This document shows, piece by piece, positions 1-8,719 of a DNA stretch of 64,000 nt. This DNA comes from Candidatus Zixiibacteriota bacterium. GTDB taxonomy: Bacteria > Zixibacteria > MSB-5A5 > GN15 > FEB-12. The stretch lies in the NCBI GenBank assembly GCA_029860345.1, contig JAOUBJ010000006.1, positions 62,001-126,000 on the forward strand. Reading direction: 5' to 3'. The translations under genes were made by a program, and so were the position numbers. How positions within the stretch are numbered: the stretch's first letter is position 1; each line of letters opens with the position of its first letter. The notes beneath the pieces are model-generated. The model did no database searches. It was not told where the DNA came from and was given only the letters and a program-made list of their open reading frames with translations.

Positions 1-738
1 AGACAAAGCCGAGCCTACGGTGTGACAGGTGTTGGCGGAAACGTTACCACCTTCATGATCACAGTGCAGGGTCAGGTACAAGCGCATCATCTTTGCCGTG
101 TCACCCTTCTTGGGCGGCAGACCAAGCTGCCTGGCATAGTCGGCGGCCCAGTCGAGTTTTTTGGACGGCTCGATCAGGGCGCCTTTCTTGTACTTTATGC
201 GATAGACACCGGCGGCGATGGTGTGAATCGTACCCATCAGACGCATAGCATCTTCCAGGGCCGGCTCCCAGTACTCGGTTTTGTGCATGCCGGCCGTATA
301 GCGCGCACGAAAGGCCGATTCGTTTTCCATCGTCATGATGGCCGTGTCAAGCATAGCCATAGGATGCGACGATTTCGGCATCGCCCGAAGGACCTTCCAC
401 ACGTATTCGGGTACTTTGCCGGCTGCTCTCAACTCTTTCTGGAACAGTTTAAGCTCATCCGCTTTGGGAAGCTTGCCCGTGATCAACAGCCAGAAAATCT
501 CCTCCGGCAGTTTCTCGGTCAACTTCATGATGGGATAACCACGAATGATCAAACCTTTGTCGGGTTCCACCAACGAAGTGTCGCAAACCATTCCCTTCAC
601 TCCACGCATCCCCCCGAAAGCCTGCGCCACCGTAACTTCCGAGATCTTTTGAGTGCCGTGCTCTTTCATCAGTTTGCCGCGCTCGTCTCGCAGTTTCGGG
701 ATCAAACCGGCCAGGGTTTCTTTGAGTGTCTTGGCCAT
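1..738 (-). CDS. gltA: Citrate synthase, N-terminal part (runs off the left edge)
   Basis: The minus-strand frame is open from ATG at 738 to the window edge, giving 246 codons. It condenses acetyl-CoA with oxaloacetate at the entry of the TCA cycle. The N-terminal half has the family signature CDTSLVEPDKGLIIRGYPI near residue 52 and the active-site stretch LHCDHEGGNVSANTCH at the truncated end, with the catalytic-type histidine in HCDHEGGNVSA. That wording is closest to the mitochondrial-like branch (HSDHEGGNVSAH). The start is supported by GGAG seven bases upstream of the ATG. The plus-strand frame opposite is a shadow. The C-terminal CoA-binding part lies outside the window, so completeness cannot be judged. 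Confidence 0.9.
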   Translation of the reverse strand, partial: MAKTLKETLAGLIPKLRDERGKLMKEHGTQKISEVTVAQAFGGMRGVKGMVCDTSLVEPDKGLIIRGYPIMKLTEKLPEEIFWLLITGKLPKADELKLFQKELRAAGKVPEYVWKVLRAMPKSSHPMAMLDTAIMTMENESAFRARYTAGMHKTEYWEPALEDAMRLMGTIHTIAAGVYRIKYKKGALIEPSKKLDWAADYARQLGLPPKKGDTAKMMRLYLTLHCDHEGGNVSANTCHTVGSALS

Positions 739-962
739 GGGAAACTCCTTTGTAACTATCTCCTACCCAATCTACATTTTCAAGGCCGAAAAGTTGCCTT
801 TTTTACCCTCAAGTGAAAGATTTCACAATGGGGATAAATAAGGTACGGCGGATGAGATTACTTGTCAAGCTCCTCTGCAAAAAAAAGTGGACCTGTCATC
901 GAAGATGGAGTTTTCACTCGCCTTGCCGCAACAAAGGAGCAGTAGATTATTCCTGTAAACAC

Positions 963-2333
963 CTACCCACAGCGGATATCCGTGAATACCTTGCCCGGAT
1001 TCATGGTATTGTCGGGATCGAAGACTTTTTTGGCTCTCTTTATGGTTGCCAGGGTCGGGGGGTCAAACTCCCAGTGCAGATAGGGCGCTTTGTGCTTGCC
1101 GATACCGTGCTCACCGGAGAGAGTGCCACCAAGCTCAAGTGTCTTGTGAAAAAGTTCCTCAACTCCCTGGTGAATCAGCTTCTTCTCGTCGGGGTCACCG
1201 GTCATCGAAAGAAAGCTGACATGCAGGTTGCCGTCCCCGGCATGACCGAAAGCATTGATGCGAAGAGGGCTGTCTTCATTCATCGCTGCAACGAACGACA
1301 CCAGTGTCATAAACTCCGAGACCGGTACGGCTACATCCTCGTTGTAGCGCACCGCGGCCATCGCCTTGACTGCTTTGGAAAGATTGCGCCGCACCCGCCA
1401 CAGCCGAGCGGCTGTCTCTTGATCATCGGACCAGCTCAGATATGAACAATGATTCTGCTCGCACAACTTACGTACTGCGGCTGTTTGCTGTTCGTCTCGG
1501 TCGCCTGCTGTTTCCACCAGCAGAATTGCACCGGCCTTTTCAAGCCCGTCGATCTTCTCATACTTGTTGGAACAGTCGGCAGCGTCACCATCGATATACT
1601 CCATCACGGTCGGCACGATTCCGGCGGCGATGATAGCAGCTACCGTTCGACCGGCGTCGGTAGGTTCATCAAAAGTGGCCAAGAGCGTGCTGCCCACAGT
1701 CGGCATGGGAACAAGGCGCACCGCGATCTCGGTCACAATCGCCAGCGTTCCTTCGGAGCCGATGAGCAGGTCGTGATAATTGAAACCGCGCCGAGAACCG
1801 AAACATCCCGTTTTTAGCAACGCTCCGTCAGCCGTGACGGCTTTCAAGCCGATGATATAGTCACGAGTAACACCAAACCGTTTGCACCGTAGCCCACCGG
1901 CGTTCTCGGCAACATTGCCGCCGAGTGTACACTCTTCGTAGCTGGCCGGGTCAGGCGGATAGGTCAGCCCGTGCACGGCCGCGGCATCGAGCAGTTCTTT
2001 GGTGATGACACCGGGGCCGCAATTGGCCAGGGAGTGAGCGGGGTCTATCTCCAGTTTCTTCATTCGTTCGAGGGACAGCACAATGGACTCGTTGGTCGGG
2101 ACACATCCGCCGGAGAGGCCGGTGCCGGTTCCTCTGGCCACAATCGGCAACCCGAACTCACCGGCAAAATGGACGGTTGCGATAACATCCGATTCGTTCT
2201 CAGCGAACACTATAGCGGTCGGCCGAACGGACTCTTCCGTGGCGTCTTTGAAGTACTCCTCCCAACCATCAAGTTGCGTGATCAAGGAAGATGGATCGTT
2301 CAGATTCGCGGCGAGTTTGTCAAAATCGGGCAT
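963..2333 (-). CDS. FAD-linked oxidase, GlcD / D-lactate dehydrogenase family
   Basis: 456 residues, a normal length for GlcD-type flavoproteins that oxidise glycolate, D-lactate or another 2-hydroxy acid. The FAD-binding PCMH half covers about residues 35-215, with VARGTGTGLSGGC and the TLGGNVAENAGG loop. The C-terminal FAD-oxidase half carries INAFGHAGDGNLHVSF and SGEHGIGKHKAPYL and ends in MNPGKVF. No GlcE or iron-sulphur GlcF gene follows, so this is a stand-alone enzyme and its substrate cannot be told from sequence. No good Shine-Dalgarno is visible before the ATG. Family assignment is firm; the exact 2-hydroxy acid is open. Confidence 0.88.
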   Translation of the reverse strand: MPDFDKLAANLNDPSSLITQLDGWEEYFKDATEESVRPTAIVFAENESDVIATVHFAGEFGLPIVARGTGTGLSGGCVPTNESIVLSLERMKKLEIDPAHSLANCGPGVITKELLDAAAVHGLTYPPDPASYEECTLGGNVAENAGGLRCKRFGVTRDYIIGLKAVTADGALLKTGCFGSRRGFNYHDLLIGSEGTLAIVTEIAVRLVPMPTVGSTLLATFDEPTDAGRTVAAIIAAGIVPTVMEYIDGDAADCSNKYEKIDGLEKAGAILLVETAGDRDEQQTAAVRKLCEQNHCSYLSWSDDQETAARLWRVRRNLSKAVKAMAAVRYNEDVAVPVSEFMTLVSFVAAMNEDSPLRINAFGHAGDGNLHVSFLSMTGDPDEKKLIHQGVEELFHKTLELGGTLSGEHGIGKHKAPYLHWEFDPPTLATIKRAKKVFDPDNTMNPGKVFTDIRCG

Positions 2334-2747
2334 GTATGTATCCGCATAGTCGCATCATATTGTTGATGAAGAATGCATGTCTGCGGCCGAATGTCAAGGT
2401 TGCAACAAGGGAGTCGTTCACCCTTCGACTGCGCTCAGGGTGACACGGTCAAGCCGTGTTCCTTGCCCTTCGGGACAGACAGTAGGTCAGGACCCTTGTG
2501 GTCCTGACAATGGCGTCAGGTCCGTAAAGGACCTGACCTACAACGGCACTTCCGAGCGTGGCGGGTTCACGCCGCAACTCGCGGGCGATGACGGACCCGC
2601 CCTGCCATACTCCCCCGCCTGTCACCCCGGCGAAGGCCGGGGTCCGTCTTTTCTTGTTGCTTGGTCGGCAGGACAGAACCGCTACTGGCTCTTCCGTTCT
2701 TCATTGGCGGTGCCGCGGCGGGCCTTCCGCCCGACACGAGCCTGAGA
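2334..2747. repeat. Intergenic region built of dispersed palindromes
   Basis: No credible gene. Several inverted repeats lie in series. 2419-2442 is a CACCCT/AGGGTG hairpin around TTCGACTGCGCTC. 2482-2541 has ten-base arms GTAGGTCAGG/CCTGACCTAC enclosing a second GGTCAGGACC-type hairpin. 2561-2601 has GGCGGGT/ACCCGCC arms, a family seen again at 23441-23480 and 54281-54319. Near 2620-2650 is a CCCCGGC/GCCGGGG palindrome. The short open frames across this stretch are translations of these repeats. Confidence 0.75.
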
Positions 2748-3077
2748 TCATTCAGACGATGGCTTCTTTTTATCTGACGGCTTGGTGGCTTTGGAATCGG
2801 ATGTTGACGATCCGGTTGAACTCTTTGACGAATCCGACGATGACTCACTCTTTACGCCACCGCCCTTGTCAGCCGCGGCCGCCTTCTTGTATGAATCGCT
2901 ACGGTAGTCGGTTTGGTAGAAGCCCGATCCTTTGAACAGAAAACCTGCACCGCCGGAGATTACACGTTGGACCTGACCCTTGCAGGTGGGACAGACTTCG
3001 AGTGGTTTCTCGGTGATCGATTGGAACTCTTCGAATTCATGTCCACAATCGTTGCATCGATAGACGTATGTCGGCAT
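2748..3077 (-). CDS. FmdB/CxxC zinc-ribbon protein
   Basis: 109 residues. The N-terminus is MPTYVYRCNDCGHEFE, with the second CxxC in EVCPTCKGQV and the family ending GAGFLFKGSGFYQTDY. This is the FmdB regulatory-type zinc ribbon (about 60 residues), found in most bacteria and without a settled molecular role. The last 45 residues are a low-complexity Ser/Lys/Asp tail (SESSSDSSKSSTGS). GGAG sits eight bases before the ATG. It lies 58 bases downstream of the aminotransferase and may be the last gene of the prfB-pta-aminotransferase run. Confidence 0.88.
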   Translation of the reverse strand: MPTYVYRCNDCGHEFEEFQSITEKPLEVCPTCKGQVQRVISGGAGFLFKGSGFYQTDYRSDSYKKAAAADKGGGVKSESSSDSSKSSTGSSTSDSKATKPSDKKKPSSE

Positions 3078-3135
3078 CTACCAAACTCCAAACATAACTA
3101 GTTGACGTGTAAATGTAGAACAGCAACCGGTCGCA

Positions 3136-4353
3136 TCAACCCCAACTCCTTCTAACTGTACGGCCACCCATTTTGATTTCATCGACCGAGTCACAGCCCA
3201 GCGCCCACTTTATGCGCGCTAACGCCTCGTTAATCTCCTCCGGTTGGCCGCAGTAAGTCAGTCTAAGATGACCGGGAGCGCCGAACTCGGATCCGGGGAC
3301 AGTCACGACCAGCGCTTTTTCGAGCAGGAATTCGGCAAGTTTGACATCGTCTTTCTCATAAGCGGAGAAGTCGGCCAGACAATAGAAAGTTCCATCGGGG
3401 GGCACACAACTGACACCGTCAAAACTGTCGATTAACGCCACCATGTTATCACGGTTCGCCTGAAGTTCAGCCCTCATCTTCTCGACACAACTCTGATCGC
3501 CGGTCAGCGCCGCCGCAGCTGCCTTCTGCAGCGGACCGGAAAGACAGGTTGTGTTCTGTCCGGATACCTTTGCCAGGGCACTTGACACTTGCGGGTTGGC
3601 AATCGACCAGCCGATGCGAAAGCCGGTCATACCGTATGACTTGGAGACACCGTTCACCACGATGATATATGAGTCATCGGTCATGCCATCAGTGAAATCG
3701 AAACAGGGCACCGCCTTGGCCCCGTGAAACACAAGCCGGTGGTAGATGTCGTCCATTATCAGGTAGATCTTCTTCTTCTGGCAAAGTTCCACCAGGCCGC
3801 CAATAAGGTCGGGGGGATAGATGACTCCTGAGGGATTGTTGGGACTATTGACAATGATCGCCCTGGTCGACGGGGTCACTGCGCTTTCGATGTCTTCCAG
3901 CCTGGGCGTGTGAGTGCCATCGGCAGGTTGGACCGTCACCGGCCGTGCGTGAACCAGTCGGACCATTTCAGGGTAGCTCACCCAGTAAGGTGAAATCACG
4001 ATCACCTCCTCTTTGGGATTCACCAAAGATACCAGGAGGTTGTAAAGTCCATGCTTTGCACCGGCGGTGATCATGACATTGCTGGAATCGATCTGCGTGT
4101 TGTAGTATCGTCTGGTGTAGTCAACCACCGCATCTATCAGCACCGGTTCACCCCTGCACGGGCTGTAGTGTACGCGGCCGGTTGCCAGTGCCTCACTGCC
4201 GACTTTAACAGCTTCGTCGGGTGTTGTGCGAAACGGTTCACCGGCGGCCATGGAGATTACCGGTTCGGCTTTTTCGCGCAGGCGGCGCGCCTTTTCCGTC
4301 ATGACCAGGGTGGCCGATTGTTTCAGTTCTTTGGCGAGTTGACTTATGCTCAT
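3136..4353 (-). CDS. PLP-dependent aminotransferase, class I (aspartate aminotransferase-like)
   Basis: 405 residues, full length for fold-type I aminotransferases. Visible motifs are NSPNNPSGVIYP (substrate/PLP loop), the PLP-phosphate/Schiff-base segment NGVSKSYGMTGFRIGW with the PLP lysine in VSKSY, and the C-terminal arginine segment GHLRLTYCG. It probably exchanges amino groups between aspartate or a related amino acid and 2-oxoglutarate; substrate range cannot be read directly. The start lies 4 bases after the pta stop, and AAAGGCTGA at the pta end acts as its ribosome site, so the two are likely co-translated. Confidence 0.9.
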   Translation of the reverse strand: MSISQLAKELKQSATLVMTEKARRLREKAEPVISMAAGEPFRTTPDEAVKVGSEALATGRVHYSPCRGEPVLIDAVVDYTRRYYNTQIDSSNVMITAGAKHGLYNLLVSLVNPKEEVIVISPYWVSYPEMVRLVHARPVTVQPADGTHTPRLEDIESAVTPSTRAIIVNSPNNPSGVIYPPDLIGGLVELCQKKKIYLIMDDIYHRLVFHGAKAVPCFDFTDGMTDDSYIIVVNGVSKSYGMTGFRIGWSIANPQVSSALAKVSGQNTTCLSGPLQKAAAAALTGDQSCVEKMRAELQANRDNMVALIDSFDGVSCVPPDGTFYCLADFSAYEKDDVKLAEFLLEKALVVTVPGSEFGAPGHLRLTYCGQPEEINEALARIKWALGCDSVDEIKMGGRTVRRSWG

Positions 4354-4357
4354 TCGC

Positions 4358-5350
4358 TCAGCCTTTCATCAACATGGCTATGGCGGTGACATCAACGATG
4401 TCGTCCACCGAACAGCCACGGGAAAGATCGTTTGCCGGTTTGGCCAGTCCCTGGATAATCGGGCCGGTAGCAGTGGCGCCGGCCAGGCGCTGGGTTAGTT
4501 TATAGGCAATGTTGCCGGCATCAAGGTCGGGAAAAACCAGGATATTGGCATCGCCTGCGATAGCCGAGCCGGACGCTTTGCTGTCGGCGATTTCCGGGAC
4601 GATTGCGGCGTCAACCTGAAGTTCGCCGTCCGCCTTGATATCGGGATAGCTCTTTTGGAACAGCTTAAAAGCTGTTACAACTTTATCGACGTCGTCATGG
4701 TGTGCGGAACCCTTTGTTGAGAACGACAAGAATGCGACGCGCGGCTCCTCACCGAGCAGGTTCTTCATCGTGTCAGCCGTGGCGGCAGCGACCGACACCA
4801 GTTGCTCCGAGGTCGGGTTGGGAAGCACGGCGCCGTCGGCGTAGAGGAACACTTTGTCGAGCTGATCGCGATACTTCGGTAAGGTCATCATAAAGCAACT
4901 GGAAACGGCGGAGATTCCTTCCTTGAGACCGAGCACCTGGATACCCGCACGGATGACGTCGCCGGTAGTGTGAATCGATCCGGCCACTGACCCGTCTGCT
5001 TTGTCATGGCGTACCAGCATGGCGCCGAAGTAGAGCGGTTTTAGCATGGTCGCTTGCGCGTGCTCCTCGGTTAGCCCACGTTCTTTGCGCAGCTCCAACA
5101 ACTCGTCAACATAGCTGTTGTAGTCTGGTGAGTGAGCCGGATTGACAACTTCCACACGCGAAAGATTGACTCCATGCTCCGATGCCAACTTGGCGATCTG
5201 GTCTTGGTCCCCCAAAAGTGTCACCGCTGCGACCCCTTCCGAGAGTATCTTTTTGACCGCCTGGATTACGCGCGGCTCGGTTCCTTCGGGCAACACCACG
5301 CGCCGTTTGGCTGATCTGGCTCTTTCTTTGATTCTACTAAGCGCTTTCAT
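4358..5350 (-). CDS. pta: Phosphate acetyltransferase
   Basis: 330 residues, the length of the short, single-domain Pta. It interconverts acetyl-CoA and acetyl phosphate. Typical segments are VVLPEGTEPRVIQAV at the start, ADGSVAGSIHTTGDVIRAG in the middle, LPNPTSEQLVSVAAATADT, and the family ending LSRGCSVDDIVDVTAIA. No acetate kinase gene is adjacent; the neighbours are prfB (42 bases upstream) and the aminotransferase (4 bases downstream). An AMP-forming or ADP-forming partner elsewhere in the genome may complete acetate metabolism (inference). Confidence 0.92.
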   Translation of the reverse strand: MKALSRIKERARSAKRRVVLPEGTEPRVIQAVKKILSEGVAAVTLLGDQDQIAKLASEHGVNLSRVEVVNPAHSPDYNSYVDELLELRKERGLTEEHAQATMLKPLYFGAMLVRHDKADGSVAGSIHTTGDVIRAGIQVLGLKEGISAVSSCFMMTLPKYRDQLDKVFLYADGAVLPNPTSEQLVSVAAATADTMKNLLGEEPRVAFLSFSTKGSAHHDDVDKVVTAFKLFQKSYPDIKADGELQVDAAIVPEIADSKASGSAIAGDANILVFPDLDAGNIAYKLTQRLAGATATGPIIQGLAKPANDLSRGCSVDDIVDVTAIAMLMKG

Positions 5351-5392
5351 GTACCATGTCCGTCGTTCTCATTTGGTTTAGCCGGTTACCGT

Positions 5393-6512
5393 TCAAGCAT
5401 CCTGCCGAAACTGCGGGTCCGAGAGGTAGGCTTCGATAAACCGATCGATATCTCCATCCATCACCGCCTGCACGTTTCCGGTTTCGGTCGAGGTACGATG
5501 GTCCTTGACCATGTTATAGGGGTGGAAGACATACGAACGAATCTGCGAACCCCACTCGATCTTCTTCTTTGTCTCGGCAAACTTGGCCATCTTGGCCGCT
5601 TCTTCCTCTTTTTTCAACTGGTACAGCCGCGACTTGAGCACCGTGAAGGCGGCATCCTTGTTGCGATGCTGACTCCGTTCCGACTGACAGGTGACCACGA
5701 TCCCGGTCGGCTCGTGGGTTAGGCGAATGGCCGACGAGGTTTTGTTGACATGCTGGCCACCGGCGCCCGAGGCGCGATAGGTATCCACCCGGACGTCTTC
5801 GTCGTTGATTTCGATTTCGATATTGTCGTCAACCACCGGATAAACATACACCGACACGAACGAAGTATGTCGTCTGGAGTTGGCATCAAACGGCGAGATA
5901 CGTACCAATCGATGCACGCCGGATTCGGCCTTGAGGAAACCGTAAGCATAGTCGCCCTTGACTTCTAACGTGGCCGATTTGAGTCCGGCTTCCTCGCCCA
6001 GTTGGTAATCCATCAGGTCGGCGTTGAAACCGCGCCGCTCGACCCAGCGGTTGTACATGCGGAACAGCATGTCGGCCCAGTCCAGAGACTCGGTCCCGCC
6101 GGCTCCCGGATGGATGGTCAAAATGGCGCTTCGGAAATCGTCGGGGCCGCTCAGAAGGGCGTCGAATTCGAGTTTCTCGAATCTGATCGTCAACTCGCTC
6201 AATGCAGCATCGAGTTCTGCGACGTCATCGGTTCCGGGTTCGGCTTCGGCCAGTTGGAGAAGCTCCTCGATATCGTTCAATTCCGTCTGCACCTCGGCGT
6301 GCGACTCGACCCACCTCTTGTGTGCTGTGGTTTCTCTGAGCACAGCTTGCGCGGAACGGTTGTCGTCCCAGAATCCTGGTTGGGATGTTTGCTTCTCCAA
6401 GCGAGCTATCTCGGCTGTCCGCCTGGCGAGGTCAAAGATACCTCCCGAGCTTGTCCAGTCTCTCTTTTAGCTCGGGTAGCCGAGTTGTCAGTTCCGCAAT
6501 TGTCACGCTCAC
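5393..6512 (-). CDS. prfB: Peptide chain release factor 2, with programmed +1 frameshift
   Basis: RF2 ends translation at UGA and UAA. The gene is in two frames. A 26-codon leader starts at GTG 6512, after GGAGGTGAC, and reads to an in-frame TGA at 6434-6432. A +1 slip there continues in the frame 6433-5393 (346 residues), giving 372 residues in all, the usual RF2 length. The main frame has the peptide anticodon SPF in VRISPFDANSRR and the catalytic GGQ in ASGAGGQHVNKTSSAIR. The neighbouring bases (AGG TAT CTT TGA C) are the conserved recoding site, so this is autoregulation rather than a broken gene. Annotating only the downstream frame would lose the first ~37 residues. Confidence 0.96.
6431..6446 (-). 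promoter_or_regulatory. prfB +1 programmed frameshift site
   Basis: Read on the minus strand, the site is GGG AGG TAT CTT TGA C. It has the internal Shine-Dalgarno-like GGGAGG, the spacer TAT, the slippery CTT and the UGA followed by C, matching the canonical bacterial element (AGGGGGTATCTTTGAC) except for one base. When RF2 is scarce the ribosome pauses at the weak UGA-C and slips from CUU to UUU, making more RF2. Confidence 0.95.
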
Positions 6513-6813
6513 GCGTCACCTCCGTAATTTGAGGCGCCAAATATACGGGTTTTGGCGGGTGGGGTCAATCAGGAAAAGTGATCTTCTTCACATACTGTGT
6601 TGGGAAAGACGCTGTCGGAGGTGACCCGTCAACTTATTGGACCCAAGTGATCGATTATGTTGTGCTCGTTGCGGCGGGGCCACACCTGCCACGGCTTCGT
6701 ATGTTGGGTGGCACCCTCAAAGCCGCTTTGGGGGTGATTATTGGATGGCAGATGCTCCGCCCCAAGCAAGGCTTGAGGCGGCCACCCGACGTAGGTGACA
6801 AGCCGGCCCAACC
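6513..6813. repeat. Intergenic region with one ~85-nt GGGTGGC element
   Basis: No gene is seen between prfB and the YccF-like gene. 6706-6790 is a copy of a dispersed element with terminal inverted repeats GGGTGGC/GCCACCC, an inner CACCCTCAAA and GCTTGAGGCGGCC, and TTTGGGGGTG. A second, inverted copy is at 50397-50469 and a half copy at 54367-54399. Confidence 0.7.
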
Positions 6814-7194
6814 CTAGCGCACATCTACTACCTCCTTGCCAAAAGGCACCAGTGCCAGCAGGGCCAGTTTCATGTGCTGAACTGCGAAAGGGATTCCGAT
6901 GACAGTGATGGCACAAACCAACGCGAAGAACAGATGTGTCATAGTAATCAAAATGCCTCCCAGCAGAACCCAGATGACATTCATAACTGTCGAGAGACAT
7001 CCCGATGATCTCGGCGCTTCGCGTATTTCTTTTCCAAAGGGGACCAGCGCCAGAAAAGAAAGCTTCATACACTGGATGCCGAACGGAATGCCGACTATGG
7101 TCATACAAAGCAGGGCGCCACAGATCAAGTATTCGAAAAACAGGACGATGCCGCCACCGACGATGATCCACAAGATATTTCCAAGTAAACTCAT
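6814..7194 (-). CDS. YccF-family (DUF307) inner-membrane protein
   Basis: 126 residues from ATG 7194, chosen because AGGAG lies five bases upstream; the frame is open further up but has no ribosome site there. It has two tandem copies of the YccF repeat: GNILWIIVGGG with GIPFGIQCMKLSFLALVPFG, then MNVIWVLLGG with GIPFAVQHMKLALLALVPFG. Each copy gives a pair of hydrophobic segments ending in VPFGKE. The family is widespread in inner membranes and its function is not established. Confidence 0.85.
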   Translation of the reverse strand: MSLLGNILWIIVGGGIVLFFEYLICGALLCMTIVGIPFGIQCMKLSFLALVPFGKEIREAPRSSGCLSTVMNVIWVLLGGILITMTHLFFALVCAITVIGIPFAVQHMKLALLALVPFGKEVVDVR

Positions 7195-7377
7195 TCGAAC
7201 TCCTGCCATTTTCTTGTATACGCTGCAGCCGATCTGGATATTCGATCCGGCGCAGGGTACTTCCACGACCATCGAGTTTGGCCACTTGAGCTTGCCCAGC
7301 CTGACTACATTATAACAGCGCACGATTGCAGGTCAATCACAAAACCGGTGACAAGGGAACATGGATAAACATACTCG

Positions 7378-7405
7378 TTGACAATGACCGCTCAGCCGCT
7401 ATCTT
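7378..7405 (+). promoter_or_regulatory. Candidate promoter of the MBL hydrolase gene
   Basis: A perfect -35 box TTGACA (7378-7383) is followed after 16 bases by TATCTT (7400-7405), a four-of-six match to the -10 box. The start codon at 7415 is only 9 bases beyond the -10 box. A transcript from here would have almost no leader, consistent with the weak Shine-Dalgarno. Confidence 0.4.
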
Positions 7406-7414
7406 CGGGGCCTA

Positions 7415-8056
7415 ATGAAACTGGAAACACTTGTTGTCGGACCATTCGAGGTCAATTGCTACCTCTACTATAATGAGCAGAACGGCGACGGCGTCATAAT
7501 CGATCCCGGCGCCGATCAGAACCGAATTGCGAATACAATCGAGCAAGCCGGCATTACACCCAAAGCGATCCTGTTAACCCATGGCCACGGCGATCACATT
7601 GCCGCGGTCGAGGCGGTCAAGAATCAGTATGACCTGCCGCTATATATCGGTGCCGGTGAGGAAGAGCTATTGCGCAATCCTTCGGCCAACGTTTCGGCCC
7701 TGGTCGGTCATCCGATTGTCGCGCCTGATCCCGATGTCGTGTTGGCCGACGAGCAGGTGATCACTGTAGGTTCGATAACGCTCCGGGTTCTGGCTACGCC
7801 GGGTCACTCGCCGGGTGGAATCTGTTATCTCGATGAACGGCACAATCGGTTGTTCTGTGGTGACACTTTGTTCTATGGGTCCATCGGTCGCACCGATCTG
7901 CCGGGCGGGTCGACGGAAGTGCTGCTTGAGTCGATTCGCGTGAAGATTCTCACTCTGCCGGATCAGATCGTTTGCCTGCCGGGTCACGGACCGCAAACCA
8001 CTGTCGGCGCCGAGCGGGTGAACAACCCATTCCTGGTCGGCGACTACCTGGCCTGA
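7415..8056 (+). CDS. MBL-fold metallo-hydrolase (glyoxalase II-like)
   Basis: 213 residues, the compact YcbL/GloB-like form. Metal ligands are visible in THGHGDHIAA (HxHxDH), in the later ATPGHSPGGICY histidine, in the FCGDTLFYGSIGRTDLPGGS aspartate, and in LPGHGPQTTVGAERVNNP. Such enzymes hydrolyse thioesters such as S-lactoylglutathione or its analogues, but the short class lacks the C-terminal helical glutathione-binding domain, so the substrate is not certain. The ribosome site is poor. Confidence 0.88.
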   Translation: MKLETLVVGPFEVNCYLYYNEQNGDGVIIDPGADQNRIANTIEQAGITPKAILLTHGHGDHIAAVEAVKNQYDLPLYIGAGEEELLRNPSANVSALVGHPIVAPDPDVVLADEQVITVGSITLRVLATPGHSPGGICYLDERHNRLFCGDTLFYGSIGRTDLPGGSTEVLLESIRVKILTLPDQIVCLPGHGPQTTVGAERVNNPFLVGDYLA

Positions 8057-8105
8057 GGTGAACACCTGATCGGGTCGGTTTTTTGCAATCGGTATCCAGT
8101 GTCCC

Positions 8106-8690
8106 ATGAGTGCCAAGAAGCTAAAACGCTCGTTTTACAACCGCCCCACGCTGGACGTAGCAGCGGAGATCATCGGCAAATTCATCGTGTTCAATACACC
8201 ATCGGGAAAACTCTCGGCGCGGATAGTCGAGGTGGAGGCGTACATCGGTCAGGACGATCCCGCTTGCCACGCTTCGCGCGGTTTGACCAAGCGTAACCGT
8301 CCCATGTTCGGGCCGGCCGGTTTTACTTACGTTTATTTTATCTACGGCATGTACCACTGCCTGAATTTTGTGACCGAACCCAAAGACAGCCCGGCCGCAA
8401 TCCTTTTGCGTGCCGCCGAACCGGTCGAGGGATGTGATCGGATGCTGCAAGCTGCCGGAAAACCAAGTTCTACCGGCCTGCTGAGCGGCCCCGGCAAGTT
8501 CTGCCGCGCTTTCGGATTCACCACCGAGCAGAACGAACTTGATCTGACCGGCGACCTGATCTATATTGAAAACCGCAATGTAGAAGTCTCAAATATCCAA
8601 AGGTCACAGCGCGTCGGCATCCGCGAAGGCCGGGATTTACTCTGGCGATTCTACGATGCCGACTCGACCGCGGTATCCAAACCTCGGTGA
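8106..8690 (+). CDS. 3-methyladenine DNA glycosylase, AAG/MPG type
   Basis: 194 residues. It removes alkylated and deaminated purines by base flipping. Family motifs are NRPTLDVAAEIIGKFIV, RIVEVEAYIGQDDPACHAS with the catalytic-water glutamate in EVEAY, AGFTYVYFIYGMYHCLNFVT (intercalating tyrosine region), and LLSGPGKFCRAFGFT. Length is that of bacterial AAG (about 190-200). It lies 49 bases after the MBL gene and may share its transcript. Confidence 0.92.
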   Translation: MSAKKLKRSFYNRPTLDVAAEIIGKFIVFNTPSGKLSARIVEVEAYIGQDDPACHASRGLTKRNRPMFGPAGFTYVYFIYGMYHCLNFVTEPKDSPAAILLRAAEPVEGCDRMLQAAGKPSSTGLLSGPGKFCRAFGFTTEQNELDLTGDLIYIENRNVEVSNIQRSQRVGIREGRDLLWRFYDADSTAVSKPR

Positions 8691-8719
8691 ACCAGGACCG
8701 GTACAAAGGACAGACACTT

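Noticed and set aside
22-816. 264-residue open frame on the plus strand at the left end
   Set aside because: It is antisense to citrate synthase, whose minus-strand frame carries clear family motifs. The plus-strand product resembles nothing.
2377-2935. Overlapping plus-strand frames of 122 and 125 residues
   Set aside because: They run through palindromic repeats and opposite the FmdB-type gene; composition follows the repeats.
6400-6512. prfB leader as an unrelated small gene or a sequencing error
   Set aside because: The junction matches the conserved recoding site base for base around CTT TGA C, and the leader codes the usual RF2 N-terminal helix.
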